A DNA stretch of 64,000 nt, from NCBI GenBank assembly GCA_017893485.1, contig CM030367.1, positions 87,928,910-87,992,909 on the forward strand. The letters run 5' to 3'. The position numbers and the translations under genes were made by a program. The notes beneath the pieces were generated by a model. It worked only from the letters and a program-made list of their open reading frames with translations. It had not been told where the DNA came from and ran no database searches. Positions 34,487 through 45,363 of this stretch are shown piece after piece. This DNA comes from Hemerocallis citrina (Eukaryota > Streptophyta > Magnoliopsida > Asparagales > Asphodelaceae). Each line of letters opens with the position of its first letter. Position 1 is the stretch's first letter.

Positions 34487-36255
34487 ATGCCTCCCAGAAA
34501 AGTAAGATCCAGGGGGTCCAACCGTGGACCCAACCCTGTTGATCAACAGCAGGAAGTCCCCGTCCATCCCGCTCCGCAGCAGGGGCAACTTCCTCCTCTG
34601 GCCGAGGACCATTTCCAACAAGACCAGCCTCCTCTTCTGAGTCAGCAACCCTCTAACGGTCCCGCTGGTCATAACCCGCAGAAGCAAAAGCAACCTCTCC
34701 ATCAGGACCGCATCTCGATACACAATGCCTCCACGGACTCTTACGCCTCCCACAGTCCTCAAGCCCCTGACCTTCGAAATACAGTCCTCAACCGGCAGAA
34801 AGATGAGGATCTTCGCCGCCGTCTGGATGAAAAGCGGGCCCGAGAGGGAGCCTCCCGCCAGCAACGTCCAGATGAGCAAAATCCTCACCACCGAGACTAT
34901 AGAAGGTCCCCTACCCGAAGAGGGATGAAAGAGTCCCCCGAACACCATAGGAGATGACCTCATTCCCCTGCTGGTCGACAACATCCGAGGAACGATGAGG
35001 CACCCATCACCCGTGCCGAGTTCCAGCAGTTCCAAGCAACGGTGTTGCAAGCCCTCAACCTCCGACCCAACAATAACAATGCTCAGAGGGTTCCTACCCC
35101 CCCAAGGGTCCAAAGTCCTCACCATCGGTCCATAACTCCTCCGGCTCCTAGCAACCAACAGCGCATGCCTAGCCCTCGCCGCTCCCAGAGCTACCGTCGT
35201 CGCTCCCCTTCCTATGAAGACGAGTCCAGAGGCTCGTTTGACTATCGTCGAAGGGACGATGCTCTCTACCGCCGTCTCCATGAGATGGAGAGGCGTATCG
35301 GCCAAATAGACAAGGATGAGGAGTTAAGAGGCAGGACCATCTGCCCGAGCAGACCTCCTTTCTCCCGGACCATCATGGAAGCTCCTATCCCAAGAGGTTT
35401 CGAACCCCCGAAGTTCGAACTTACTCGGGGGAGTCGGACCCCGTGGACCACATCGAAAGCTTTAAGACCCTCATGCTAATCCACCAAGCTTCCGATGCTT
35501 TGCTGTGCAAAACCTTCCCCGCCACTCTTAAGGGTTCGGCTCAGGAGTGGAACTCCCGCCTCGCCCCGTCTTCCATATTCTCCTTCGAGCAATTCAAGAG
35601 CCTCTTCATCACTCATTTTGTGAGTAGCAGACGCATGGAGAAGACTAACACCTCGTTACTCCAGCTCCGCCAGGAGAAGGGAGAGAAGTTGAGAGACTAT
35701 GTGAGGAGGTTCACTGCAGAAGTGAGATCCATTGCTTCCCTTGACCATCCTGTTGCAGCGGCCGCCTTCCAATCGAACGTCCTCAACTCCAGCCTTCGCT
35801 CCTCCCTTGCCAAGAAGCCCCCACATAATTTTGCCGACCTCCTTCTTAGGAGCGAGAAGTACATTCGGGATGAAGAAGCCGAGAATCTCCCGGGCTTTGA
35901 GGAGACATCTTCCGGAAACAAACGGAAGAGCACAAGCGAAGAGGGCTTCCAAAAATCCCAGAAGGACGGCAATGGACGGCATCGCCCGACTCCTCGGTTT
36001 GAGAAGTTCACCCCCCTCATTGCCAATATATTAGAAGTTCTTATGGAGGTGGACAAGGAAGGGCTCCTCCGCGCTCCCCCGAGAATGAATACACCTGGCA
36101 AGAAGAGGAACAAGGATAAGTGGTGCCGCTTTCACAGGGACCACGACCACGACACAGAAGATTGTCAGGCTCTGAAGGAGGAGATCGAAGAACTCATACG
36201 GCGGGGGCACCTGACCAAGTTCGTCCAAAAAGAGGGGGCCGAGCTTCCCCCCTGA
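34487..36255 (+). pseudogene. gag of the Tat-like Ty3 element
   Basis: The start MPPRKVRSRGSNRG follows the primer-site region. A proline/glutamine-rich N-terminus leads to a TGA at 34955-34957. The same frame resumes through RRSQSYRRRSPSYEDE to about 35425, where a frameshift leads into DHIESFKTLMLIHQASDALL. The retrotransposon gag domain follows (FPATLKGSAQEWNSRL, FSFEQFKSLFITHF, LRDYVRRFTAEV) and then CRFHRDHDHDTEDC, the Tat/Retand-type CxxHxxxxHxTxxC knuckle. The frame ends at 36255. Gag would form the particle coat; this copy is broken by one stop and one frameshift. Confidence 0.9.
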
Positions 36256-36904
36256 GGAGCCAACAAGCGAACCGAAGGGCCCGCCGAGCTTTAAGACTCA
36301 GAATCTCCCAGCTCCTCCCCAGAGGTCTTCACCTTATTGTAGAAGTAGGACCCTGATTTTCAATAAGGTCGATGATTGTAACCCGGCCGATAGCATGTAA
36401 TAATGGCTCGTCCTATTGAAGCAGCCACTTAGTTTATTTCAAACTTTACATCTTTTCATTGAAAATTATTGCTCTTGCTTCTCTCTTAAATGGTGGGTTT
36501 GGAGTCCAGCTTCTTCTACATGGCTGCTCCCGCAACTTACTAACCTTAAACAACGAGTTCGGAGTCCAACACTTGGCTCGATTCCTCTTAAAATAACTCG
36601 CTCTTCAGCGGGTTAGAAGTGGTTTGCCATTCGAAATTGCTCCCACAGCCGTTGAACAACTCTACCGATGGTTCGGAGTCCAACACTTAGCTCGATTCTG
36701 CTTCAAATAACTTGCTCTTCAACAGGTTAGAAGTGGTTCGCCATTCGAAATTGCTCCCACAACCGTTGAATCCCTCAAACGACGAGTTCGGAGTCCAACA
36801 CTTGGCTCGATTCTACTTCAAATAACTTGCTCTTCAGCGAGTTAGAAGTGGTTCACCATTCGAAATTGCTCCCACAACCGTTGATTCCCTCACATAAGCA
36901 GCGA
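36256..36904. other. Spacer with degenerate ~120-bp units
   Basis: Sequences such as GAGTTCGGAGTCCAACACTTGG and TTGCTCCCACAACCGTTGA recur three to four times, with a period near 120-130 bases. They look like a diverged precursor of the adjacent 116-bp array. No pol domain. Confidence 0.6.
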
Positions 36905-38985
36905 GTTCGGAGCTAAAGCTCTCCCCTAGAGTTGCTCCTCACACTCATCTCACAAATGGCTCTCTTCCAGAGCCGAGCTCTTCACTCTGCTCGCCTCCGA
37001 AGCGGACCTCTTCTCAACGAGTTCGGAGCTCACAACCCTCTCCTAGAGTCCCTCCTCACACTCGTCTCACAAATGGCTCTCTTCCAGAGCCGAGCTCTTC
37101 ACCCCGCTCGCCTCCAAGATGGACCTCTCCTCGACAAGTTTGGAGCACAACTCTCTCCTAGAGTTCCTCCTCACACTTGTCTCACAAATAGCTCTCTTCC
37201 AGATCCGAGCTCTTTGCTCCGCTCGCCCCCGAAGCGGATCTCTTCTCAACGAGTTCGGAGCTCACAACTCTCTCCTAGAGTTCCTCCTCACACTCGTCTC
37301 ACGAATGGATCTCTCCCAGAGCCGAGCTCTTCACTCCGCTCCCTCTAAAGCGGACCTCTTCTCAACGAGTTCGGAACTCACAACTCTCTCCTAGAGTTCC
37401 TCCTCAAACTCGTCTACCAGATGACTCTCCTAGAGCCGAGCTCTTCACTCCGCTCGCTTCCGAAGCGGACCTCTTCTCAACGAGTTCGGAGCTCACAACT
37501 CTCCCCTAGAGTTGCTCCTCAAACTCGTCTTCCAAATAGCTCTCTTCTAGAGCCGAGCTCTTCACTCCGCTCGCCTCCAAGACGGAACTCTCCTCGACAA
37601 GTTTGGAGCACAATTCTCTCCTAGAGTTCCTCTTCACACTTGTCTCACAAATAGCTCTCTTCCAGATCCGAGCTCTTTGCTCCGCTCGCCCCCGAAGCGG
37701 ACCTCTTCTCAACGAGTTTGGAGCACAACTCTCTCCTAGAGTTCCTCCTCACACTTGTCTCACAAATAGCTCTCTTCCAGATCCGAGCTCTTTGCTCCGC
37801 TCGCCCCCGAAGCGGACCTCTTCTCAATAAGTTTGGAGCACAACTCTCTCCTAGAGTTCCTCCTCACACTTGTCTCACAAATAGCTCTCTTCCAGATCCG
37901 AGCTCTTTGCTCCGCTCGTCCCGAAGCGGACCTGTGATGGATATAAGCGCAATTGAAATTCCTGGGGACAACTCTCTCCTAGAGTTCCTCCTCACACTTG
38001 TCTCACAAATAGCTCTCTTCCAGATCCGAGCTCTTTGCTCCGCTCGCCCCCGAAGCGGATCTCTTCTCAACGAGTTCGGAGCTCACAACTCTCTCCTAGA
38101 GTTCCTCCTCACACTCGTCTCACGAATGGATCTCTCCCAGAGCCGAACTCTTCACTCCGCTCCCTCTAAAGCGGACCTCTTCTCAACGAGTTCGGAACTC
38201 ACAACTCTCTCCTAGAGTTCCTCCTCAAACTCGTCTACCAGATGACTCTCCTAGAGCCGAGCTCTTCACTCCGCTCGCTTCCGAAGCGGACCTCTTCTCA
38301 ACGAGTTCGGAGCTCACAACTCTCCCCTAGAGTTGCTCCTCAAACTCGTCTTCCAAATAGCTCTCTTCTAGAGCCGAGCTCTTCACTCCGCTCGCCTCCA
38401 AGACGGAACTCTCCTCGACAAGTTTGGAGCACAATTCTCTCCTAGAGTTCCTCCTCACACTTGTCTCACAAATAGCTCTCTTCCAGATCCGAGCTCTTTG
38501 CTCCGCTCGCCCCCGAAGCGGACCTCTTCTCAACGAGTTTGGAGCACAACTCTCTCCTAGAGTTCCTCCTCACACTTGTCTCACAAATAGCTCTCTTCCA
38601 GATCCGAGCTCTTTGCTCCGCTCGCCCCCGAAGCGGACCTCTTCTCAACAAGTTTGGAGCACAACTCTCTCCTAGAGTTCCTCCTCACACTTGTCTCACA
38701 AATAGCTCTCTTCCAGATCCGAGCTCTTTGCTCCGCTCGTCCCGAAGCAGACCTGTGATGGATATAAGCGCAATTGAAATTCCTGGGGACAACTCTCTCC
38801 TAGAGTTCCTCCTCACACTTGTCTCACAAATAGCTCTCTTCCAGATCCGAGCTCTTTGCTCCGCTCGCCCCCGAAGCGGACCTCTTCTCAACGAGTTTGG
38901 AGCACAACTCTCTCCTAGAGTTCCTCCTCACACTTGTCTCATAAATAGCTCTCTTCCAGAGCCGAGCTCTTCCCTCCGCTCGGGT
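36905..38985 (+). repeat. 116-bp tandem array with an 821-bp higher-order repeat
   Basis: Units of 115-117 bases anchored on CTCTCCTAGAGTTCCTCC occur about eighteen times. A distinctive insertion GATGGATATAAGCGCAATTG appears at 37936 and 38757, exactly 821 bases apart. The seven monomers between them repeat almost perfectly, so the array was recently expanded as a multi-monomer block. Open frames on both strands are a by-product of the repeat and not genes. Confidence 0.95.
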
Positions 38986-41717
38986 GCCGAGCAAGTGTCG
39001 ATCCGACCCCAACGTCAAAGAGCCCGGTCGGCTAACCGAGCAAGTGCCCATCCGAGCCCCAAAACGGAGAAAAATCACTTTTCCCTCAACATTCGCGTAA
39101 GATTTCGATCAGACGGCTCAGATCATGCCACCACCACTAAACGAAAAGATAGTGTTTTCTTGGAAACTGTGCCCACCTCGAGATCCGCGCTGAGATCTGA
39201 CGGCTCAGATCGCTCCACGTCGCTCGGTATTTCGAGCCGAGCGACTAGCGATCCGACCCACTCGCGCCTCTTCTTCGCCTCTAGGGTCTTCCTAGCCCAA
39301 GGGTCTTCCTAGCACAAGGATCTTCCTAGCACATCTTCTCCGCCCCTAGGAGTGGAGCCCCTCTTCCAAAATCCCCAAGACCAAAGTACTTATCAACTTC
39401 ATGAAGACAAGCATGTTGTGGGGCTATTTTGACCATGAAGGAGGGTGGATCTTCATCCCACTCCTAAAGAGAAGTTGTAGATCTTCGAACTAGCTTCGAA
39501 ACGAGGGGTCGCACGCCCCGATCGGACCTCCGTAGCACCGGGAAAGTGCATCTCAATGCAGCTGTGCCGAATAGCTCGGAAATCCGAGCTGAGCCACTCG
39601 CGCGAGGGAGAAATCCGAACCGAACCCGAGCAAGAATCCGAGCTCTTCCCATCCGAGCCCCAACATTAAAGAGATCGGTCGGCTAACCGAGCAAGTGCCC
39701 ATCCGAGCCCCAAAACAGAGAAAAACCACTTTTCCCTCAACATTCGTGTAAGATCTCGATCGGACGGCCCAGATCTTGCCAGCATCACTAAACGACAAGA
39801 TAGTGTTTTCTTGGGAACTGAGCCCGTCTCGAGATTCGTGCCACCATCTAACGGCCCAGATCGAGCCACGTAGCTCGGATCTACCATCCGAGCTACTGCC
39901 CTACCGAGCTGCAAAATGGCCAAAATTTTGCCTCAAAATCCGTGCTCTGATTTGCCGAACAAGAAGCAGCGGGGAAGAAGAAAAGAAAAGAAAAAAAAAG
40001 AAAAAAAAAAACAGAGGGCTATAGGGTCAGGTTCAGGATCCAAACCCGAACCCCATAAATCGCTCCTCCTACTTCTTCTTCTTCTCTTCCAATCTCCCGC
40101 CAAAACCAAGAAAAACAAAACCCAACCTCTCATTCGAAAGCTTCTAACGGCAGCGCCTCCACCACCCTAGCCGAGCTCCAACCTAGTGTCGAGCTCCCCT
40201 CCTCACCTCCAAGCTCGAGCCATCTCTTCGCCGAGCTCTTCCATTGTCGAAGATCGAGCTCTCCCACCTCCGCCGAGCTCCAAACGTCGAGCTCTACCAC
40301 TGTCGAAGATCGAGCTCTCCCACCTTCGCCGAGCTCCAAACGTCGAGCTCCAACCTCCCGAGCTTCCTCTTCGCTGTCGAGCTCCTCCTTCGCCCGAAGG
40401 AGCGCCGAGCTCCACTCCCCAAGCTCCGTCGAAGCTCGAGCTCCATCTCCCATGGCTCCGTCGAGCTCTCCCCATGCCGAGCTCGACCCCTCTTCTCGTC
40501 TGCTCCGTCGTCGAGCTCTGACCTCGACTCCAACTCACTGAGCTCAAACCATCGAGCTCCAACCTCCGAACTCCTCGTCACCAATCTCCTCGAACGAGCT
40601 CCATGGCCTCATCGAACTCCACAGGGCTCCTGCTCCAAAACCTCGAGCTCCGAACCCATTACCGAGCTCATACATCTCCATCGTCGAAGCTCGATCCTCC
40701 TCGTCGAAACTCCGAGCTCCCCTCGCCATCTCGCCGAGCTCACCCATAGCTGAGCTCACCTCCTCCACATCGCCGAACATTAGCCACCTTCGCGAGCTCA
40801 TCCACTTGCCGAGCTCAACTTCTCCAGCGCAGCACTCCGAACCCATTATTGAGCCCCTACACCTCCGCTGAGCTTCGACCTCGACCTTCCGCCGTCAACG
40901 CTTCTCCCAAACCAATGGAGGAGCGAGCATGGCAAGGATTTCGACGAGGTGGTTGGAGGTGAGGTCGGAATGGTTTTCACAGAGAATCAAAGCTGAAGCC
41001 GGAGGAGAAGGAAGCAAAGAAGAGAAGAAGAGAAAGCCAGGGCACGAAAGAAAGAAAAAAAAAAAAAATTTGCCACGCGCCTGGTCGGACTGCCAAGCAA
41101 GTCCCCATCCGAGCTCCACTACGACCATTGGATCTTCCAGAAATTCGCGCTTCTGGTGACAGACGGTCCAGATCGCGCCACGTGCGCTAAACGACAAGAT
41201 AACAATTTTTTGGGAAACGCGCCTCCTCGAGATTCGTGCCGGGATCCGACTGCACAGATCGTGCCACATGTCCAGGTATATTTAAATTATTTATTTATTT
41301 ATTTAAATGTTTTAATTATTTAAAAATTCCGAAAAAATATTTAAAAAATCGAAAAAAATTAATTGAAAATTATAAAAATAATTATTAATTGAGAAAAATT
41401 ATTTTAAAATTCTAGAAAAATAATTATTAAATTAGAATAATTAATTAATATTTTCGATAATTAATTATTTAATTCGGAAAATGAATAAAAAATTCAAAAA
41501 AATGAGAAAAAATTCAGAAAAATCTGGAAAAATCACCAAAAATCCAAAAAATTCTGAGAATATTTTTGGGCATTTTACAAGCCCAGAATAACACCGTTAC
41601 ACCCCAAGCTAGATCCAAAACTCCCTTAAGAATGCCGAAAAAATCCCGTACGCCATTAGAACAGTAAAACTACTCCTCAAAGACTGAAAAACTCAGTCTC
41701 TAGGAGTGGGGGGCTCG
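38986..41717. other. 3' interior of the Tat-like element, non-coding
   Basis: It has two related segments (38990-39250 and 39655-39900) sharing GGCTAACCGAGCAAGTGCCC, AAAACGGAGAAAAATCACTT-like and ACGACAAGATAGTGTTTTC-like stretches; a third weaker copy lies near 41085-41250. A region dominated by GAGCTC (40150-40870) and an AT-rich block (41275-41580) follow. No pol domain can be seen. Confidence 0.7.
40150..40870. repeat. GAGCTC-saturated region
   Basis: The palindrome GAGCTC or CGAGCTCC occurs several dozen times in about 720 bases at irregular spacing. Frames on both strands stay open because of the composition. Nothing in it matches a protein domain. Confidence 0.85.
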
Positions 41718-42332
41718 TGATAGGGCTAAAAATAGGATTAAATCGGGACCGTTCACATCGGAGACGAATCTTAAAGCTCAGGGGTAAAACGGTAATTTCA
41801 CCTACTAACGGGTCCGAAGCGGGTACTGGATCTCCTTCTCACAGATCCAATAACCCGCGAACGGATCCACCTCAACTGGGTACGGGTCCCGACCCGATAC
41901 AAACCCAGTCCGACAGGATAGAATTAGGGTCTCTGATTGAACCAAATCAACGGGCCTGATTCGCGACTATCCTCTCACCGGGAATTAAGGGATTACATTC
42001 CTAATCTGATTACGAGGATTTTACGCCTTATCAGATCACAGGACATTCCTAATCTGATCCCAATGGTGACTATAAATACCCCCCACCTACCACTGTTACA
42101 GGTTAATCACTCTTTTTCCAACTTAAGCTCTTTTTTAATCATCACTGGTTACTGACAAGAGAGTCGGGGGGTGCGTCGCCGGGATCAACCCCGGTGTATC
42201 GCACTTCCATGCAGGTGAACGGCGAGAGTCGGCATCCCAACTCCGACGAACAGGTTTGGACTGGCTGTTCAGGTTTTTCCACGAACCCACAAATTCTATC
42301 TGTTTACCCCCACACCAGATTCAGCGGTAATA
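41718..42332 (+). repeat. 3' LTR of the Tat-like element
   Basis: 615 bp. It starts TGATAGGGCTAAAAATAGG after a GGAGTGGGGGG purine tract and is followed by the GTATA duplication and the resumed satellite. Confidence 0.9.
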
Positions 42333-42337
42333 GTATA

Positions 42338-42675
42338 CATACAGCATCCTTAGTTGACAGTTAACCCATTTTGGTAAAAAAATCATGCTAAGATGACAAT
42401 CAGATGCATGAATTCAGCTTCTTTAACAGTAAAAGAAAATGAAAATTTCCAGTATCTAAGCATATATGTTTCTCTATTAATTCTTCATCCCAACTAAACC
42501 ATTGATGTTTGTGGCTCCAAAAGAAACCTGCACAAGGTTTGCTCAGCCCAATTCTTGTACAGATTTGGAGAATTTTGGTATACAGCTAGCATCCTTAGAT
42601 GACAGTCAACCCATTTTGGTAAAAAAATCATGCTAAGATGACAATCAGATGCGTGAATTTAGCATCTTTGACAGT
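42338..42675 (+). repeat. 245-bp satellite, ~1.4 copies at the right side of the CACTA
   Basis: Continues the array broken at 33794; it ends in GACAGTGAAAAGGAG where the transposon's right-end sequence begins. Confidence 0.95.
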
Positions 42676-42679
42676 GAAA

Positions 42680-42955
42680 AGGAGAGAAATCAAGAGAAAT
42701 TACCGAAGAGAGAGAGGGGAGCGACGAGCGGTGGCATAGGAGATAGAGAGAGAGCGGGGCGATGAGCGGTGGTTTTCGATCGCAAATTCACCGCAAAATA
42801 GAGAGAGGGAGGGGGGAAATCGAATTGGGCTGTCGAAGATGACAGAGGCAAAGCGCGCGAAATAAAGAGAGGGAGGAGGGAAAACGAAGGCGGCCAAAAA
42901 TTGGGTTTGGGAAAATTAGCAAGCGAAATGTTAGGGTTCGCGGGGATTTATCTCA
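42680..42955 (-). promoter_or_regulatory. Putative 5' leader of the CACTA genes
   Basis: The minus strand is a CT-rich stretch (CCCTCCCTCTCTCTATTT, CGCTCTCTCTCTATCTCC) ending at CTTCG before GTAATTTCTC, a possible splice donor. It lies just inside the right subterminal repeats, upstream of both minus-strand genes, where an En/Spm-type leader exon is expected. Inferred from position and composition only. Confidence 0.45.
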
Positions 42956-42957
42956 GT

Positions 42958-43205
42958 TAATTCACCGGCGTTTGAAATTACAAACGCCGGTGAATGTATC
43001 TGTATATTCGCCGGCCTGTTTTATTAAAACGCCGGTGAATAATACCCTTCACCGGCATTTTTAAATAAAACGCCGGTGAATATCATGATTTCCTGACATT
43101 TTATAGAGGCCGCCGGTGTATAACCATCCAATCTGACGCCCCATTCCTGGTCGCTCCCTACCCCGGCGCGAATAGTAAAACACCGGGGAATATATGCCGG
43201 TAAAT
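42958..43205. repeat. CACTA right subterminal repeats
   Basis: CACCGGCGTTTGAAATTAC with AAACGCCGGTG and similar inverted pairs recur five to six times, matching those at 20575-21190. Confidence 0.9.
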
Positions 43206-43842
43206 CGAACCTTTGTTGTAGTGGCAACTATGTGCGGCCGACCGTCCGCGGCACTGATGAATTTTTCGACCACAACTATTTATGGTTGACCGTCTGCGGT
43301 GCTGATGAATTTTTTGAGTGCGGGTTTGTTGATTCGATTGAAGCCCACTTCGTCTTCTGATTAGATCGTACGGCTCTTAATTATATGTTTATCTCTTCAG
43401 TATACATCGGATGGCCATTGTATAAAGATATCTATACTAGGGTTTCTCTAGATCTATAAATATAATGTAAACGGCTCCTAAAACGACATGATTCTATTGA
43501 GTGCTGAATAGAAGAAGAGAGTACTTCATATGAGAGGGTGAGAGAGTTTCTCCATTGTAAAAAGCAACAAAGTTCCAGGTAGGCTTGAGAGAGGGTCGTT
43601 GTGAGAATTGTACTATTCTTGTATCTTCTATAGTTGAAATAACATCTCAGTTTTTCGTCCCCCGGATTAAGCCGAAAGCCCCAATCGGGACAATTCTTGT
43701 GTGTTTTATGTGATCTGTGCGATCTAGTTTTGCTTGGTAATTTGTATTGATTGTGTCGAAGACTCAACAAGATCCTCAGTTTTCCTAACAAGTGATATCA
43801 GAGCAATTAGGTTCTTGGGTTCGTTCAAGCTCCTTGGAGGAA

Positions 43843-45230
43843 ATGGCAGATCAAAAGACGAAGAGCAAGCGGTTTGACGGTAAGATCAACTTCAGTCTAT
43901 GGAAGGTGGACATGTAGGATGTTTTGTTTCAGAAGGACTTGCACCTTGCCTTAGAAGAGAAGAAGCCAACCGACATGAAGCAGGAGAAGTAGGATGAGAT
44001 TTGTTTGACTGCATTGAGTTTAATCCGGTTGCAATTGGCGGGCGAAGTCAAGTGTAATATTTTTTAGGAGACAAGTGCGGCGCGTATGTGGGCGAGACTT
44101 AATTCTGACTTCTAGGGGTCATCGTTGCTAGATTGGATGTATTGGAAGAGGAAGCTGTTTAGGTTCTCAATGAAGAAAGGTACCTATCTTCAAGATCATA
44201 TTGTGGAGTTCAATAAGGTAATATCTGAACTGAATGCGATTAACACTTAGCGAAGTGAATAAAGCTTTCAACTTGATTTATTCACTGCCAACTTCTTATG
44301 ATCACTTGATAATTACCATGCTACACGAAAAACCAGCCAAGGAGACACTTACAGTAGCCGGGGTGATTAAGGGTCTGAAAGAAGATGAGCTAAGAAAGAA
44401 AACTCATAAAGGAGGGTCTATTTCTACATTGTGCTTTGCAGTGGATGGTGATACTTCAATTGGAAGGGATGTGGCACACAAGGGTAAAATTCATTGTCAT
44501 TATTGTAGAGGAGTTGGGCATTACAAAAGAGACTGTCGCAAGTGGTTGAGTCAGAAGAGTGCTACTAAAGAAGGGGAACAAACCTATATAGTCAGCGCAA
44601 TTAAGTCAAGTAATAATGATGATTATTGCCTTCTTGTTTCAAGTTCTTCAGATGTGGATTCAAATTGGTATCTTGATTCGAAAAGTTCTTCTCATATTTG
44701 CTCCGAGAGAGAGATATTTCTACTTACAAGTCATCAACAGGCTGTAGTGTGAGGACGGGGAGTGGTGAGATTGTAAAGTAGTGGGTGAGGGAACAGTTTA
44801 ATTTGAGACACCAGATGGAAAAGGGTTCACACTAGAAGAGGTCATGCATATTCCTTCGATACAGCAAAATCTGATATCCTTGGGGACTCCTGATGCTCGT
44901 GACTGCAGGTACACAGCTCGAGATGGAGTATTGACAGTTTTGGATAGTCGTCGTAATGTAATGAAGGGTAAGAGGGGGATTGGGCAGGGTCAGCACAACC
45001 TCTACCAGTTTTGTGGGAGCAGAAAAACTCGGTCAAAAGTATGGAAGCCTATTGTTCCTAAAGCATCATCTAGTAAGCCGTCACTAGAATTACCGAATCG
45101 AGGCTCCAACGCTCGAATACCGTTGGAAGGTGGAGAAAGGCTTAATGTAGGTGGAGTTCGTGTGGAGGGTGGCACCTCCATGATTACATTTACAAGGGTG
45201 TACCCTTGAGGGGGGCACACAGCTGGAGTA
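43843..45230 (+). pseudogene. Copia gag and protease start, degenerate
   Basis: ATG at 43843 gives MADQKTKSKRFDG then KINFSLWKVDM. The frame is broken by TAG stops at positions where tryptophan is usual in copia gag (VDM-stop, QEK-stop, NIF-stop). It continues in 44234-44752 through YDHLIITML and the CCHC knuckle CHYCRGVGHYKRDC to NWYLDSKSSSHIC, which corresponds to the protease 'WYLDSGSS' site with glycine changed to lysine. A GAG-pre-integrase-like piece follows at 44840-45030 (EEVMHIPSIQQNLISLG, VLTVLDSRRNVMKGKR). After that, only a short frame ending RVYP leads to the 3' LTR. No integrase core or reverse transcriptase. Confidence 0.85.
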
Positions 45231-45363
45231 AAACAGATGGAGGTTTGTTCAACTAGCAGAAGAAGCCATAGAAACGTGTTGTTTACAAAGCGGAGAAGAA
45301 AGGTCTAGAAGAGTTTTAAATCACACAGGAATGATTCATGAGTATGCAATCCAAGGTGGAGAT

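Larger units (their letters stand above)
33795..42332 (+). mobile_element. Gag-only Tat-like Ty3 LTR element
   Basis: 5' LTR 33795-34413 and 3' LTR 41718-42332 both start TGATA(T/G)GGCTAAAAATAGG and end GCGGTAATA. About twenty differences are visible by eye. The 5-bp duplication GTATA lies at 33790-33794 and 42333-42337. A primer-site-like TTGGCACCGTCTGTGGGA follows the 5' LTR and the purine tract GGAGTGGGGGG precedes the 3' LTR. The 7.3-kb interior carries a broken gag (34487-36255), then a 116-bp tandem array and a GAGCTC-rich stretch. No protease, reverse transcriptase or integrase was found. Non-autonomous, mobilised in trans. Confidence 0.92.
20550..43223 (-). mobile_element. 22.7-kb CACTA (En/Spm) transposon
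   Basis: The left end CGCTACAACACAGAAGCTATT and the reverse complement of the right end, CACTACAACAAAGGTTCGAT, form the terminal inverted repeats. A 3-bp duplication GCA lies at 20547-20549 and 43224-43226. Removing the element restores the copia LTR sequence seen uninterrupted at 45537-45590. Inside are palindromic CACCGGCG..CGCCGGTG subterminal repeats at both ends, a TnpA-like and a TNP2 gene on the minus strand, several blocks of a 245-bp satellite, and a nested Ty3 element at 33795-42332. Without the Ty3 element the transposon is about 14.1 kb. The left terminal base triplet has mutated from CAC to CGC, and the genes carry stops, so it is probably immobile by itself. Confidence 0.92.

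Noticed and set aside
36932..39312. Long open frames on both strands (such as 37718-38215 and 38539-39312) with repeated LLEFLLTLVSQ-like peptides
   Set aside because: They arise from the 116-bp tandem array, stay open on both strands and in several frames, and match no domain; not genes.
40186..40753. Open frames rich in serine/proline/glutamate in the GAGCTC region
   Set aside because: Overlapping frames are open on both strands because of the biased composition; no conserved motif.
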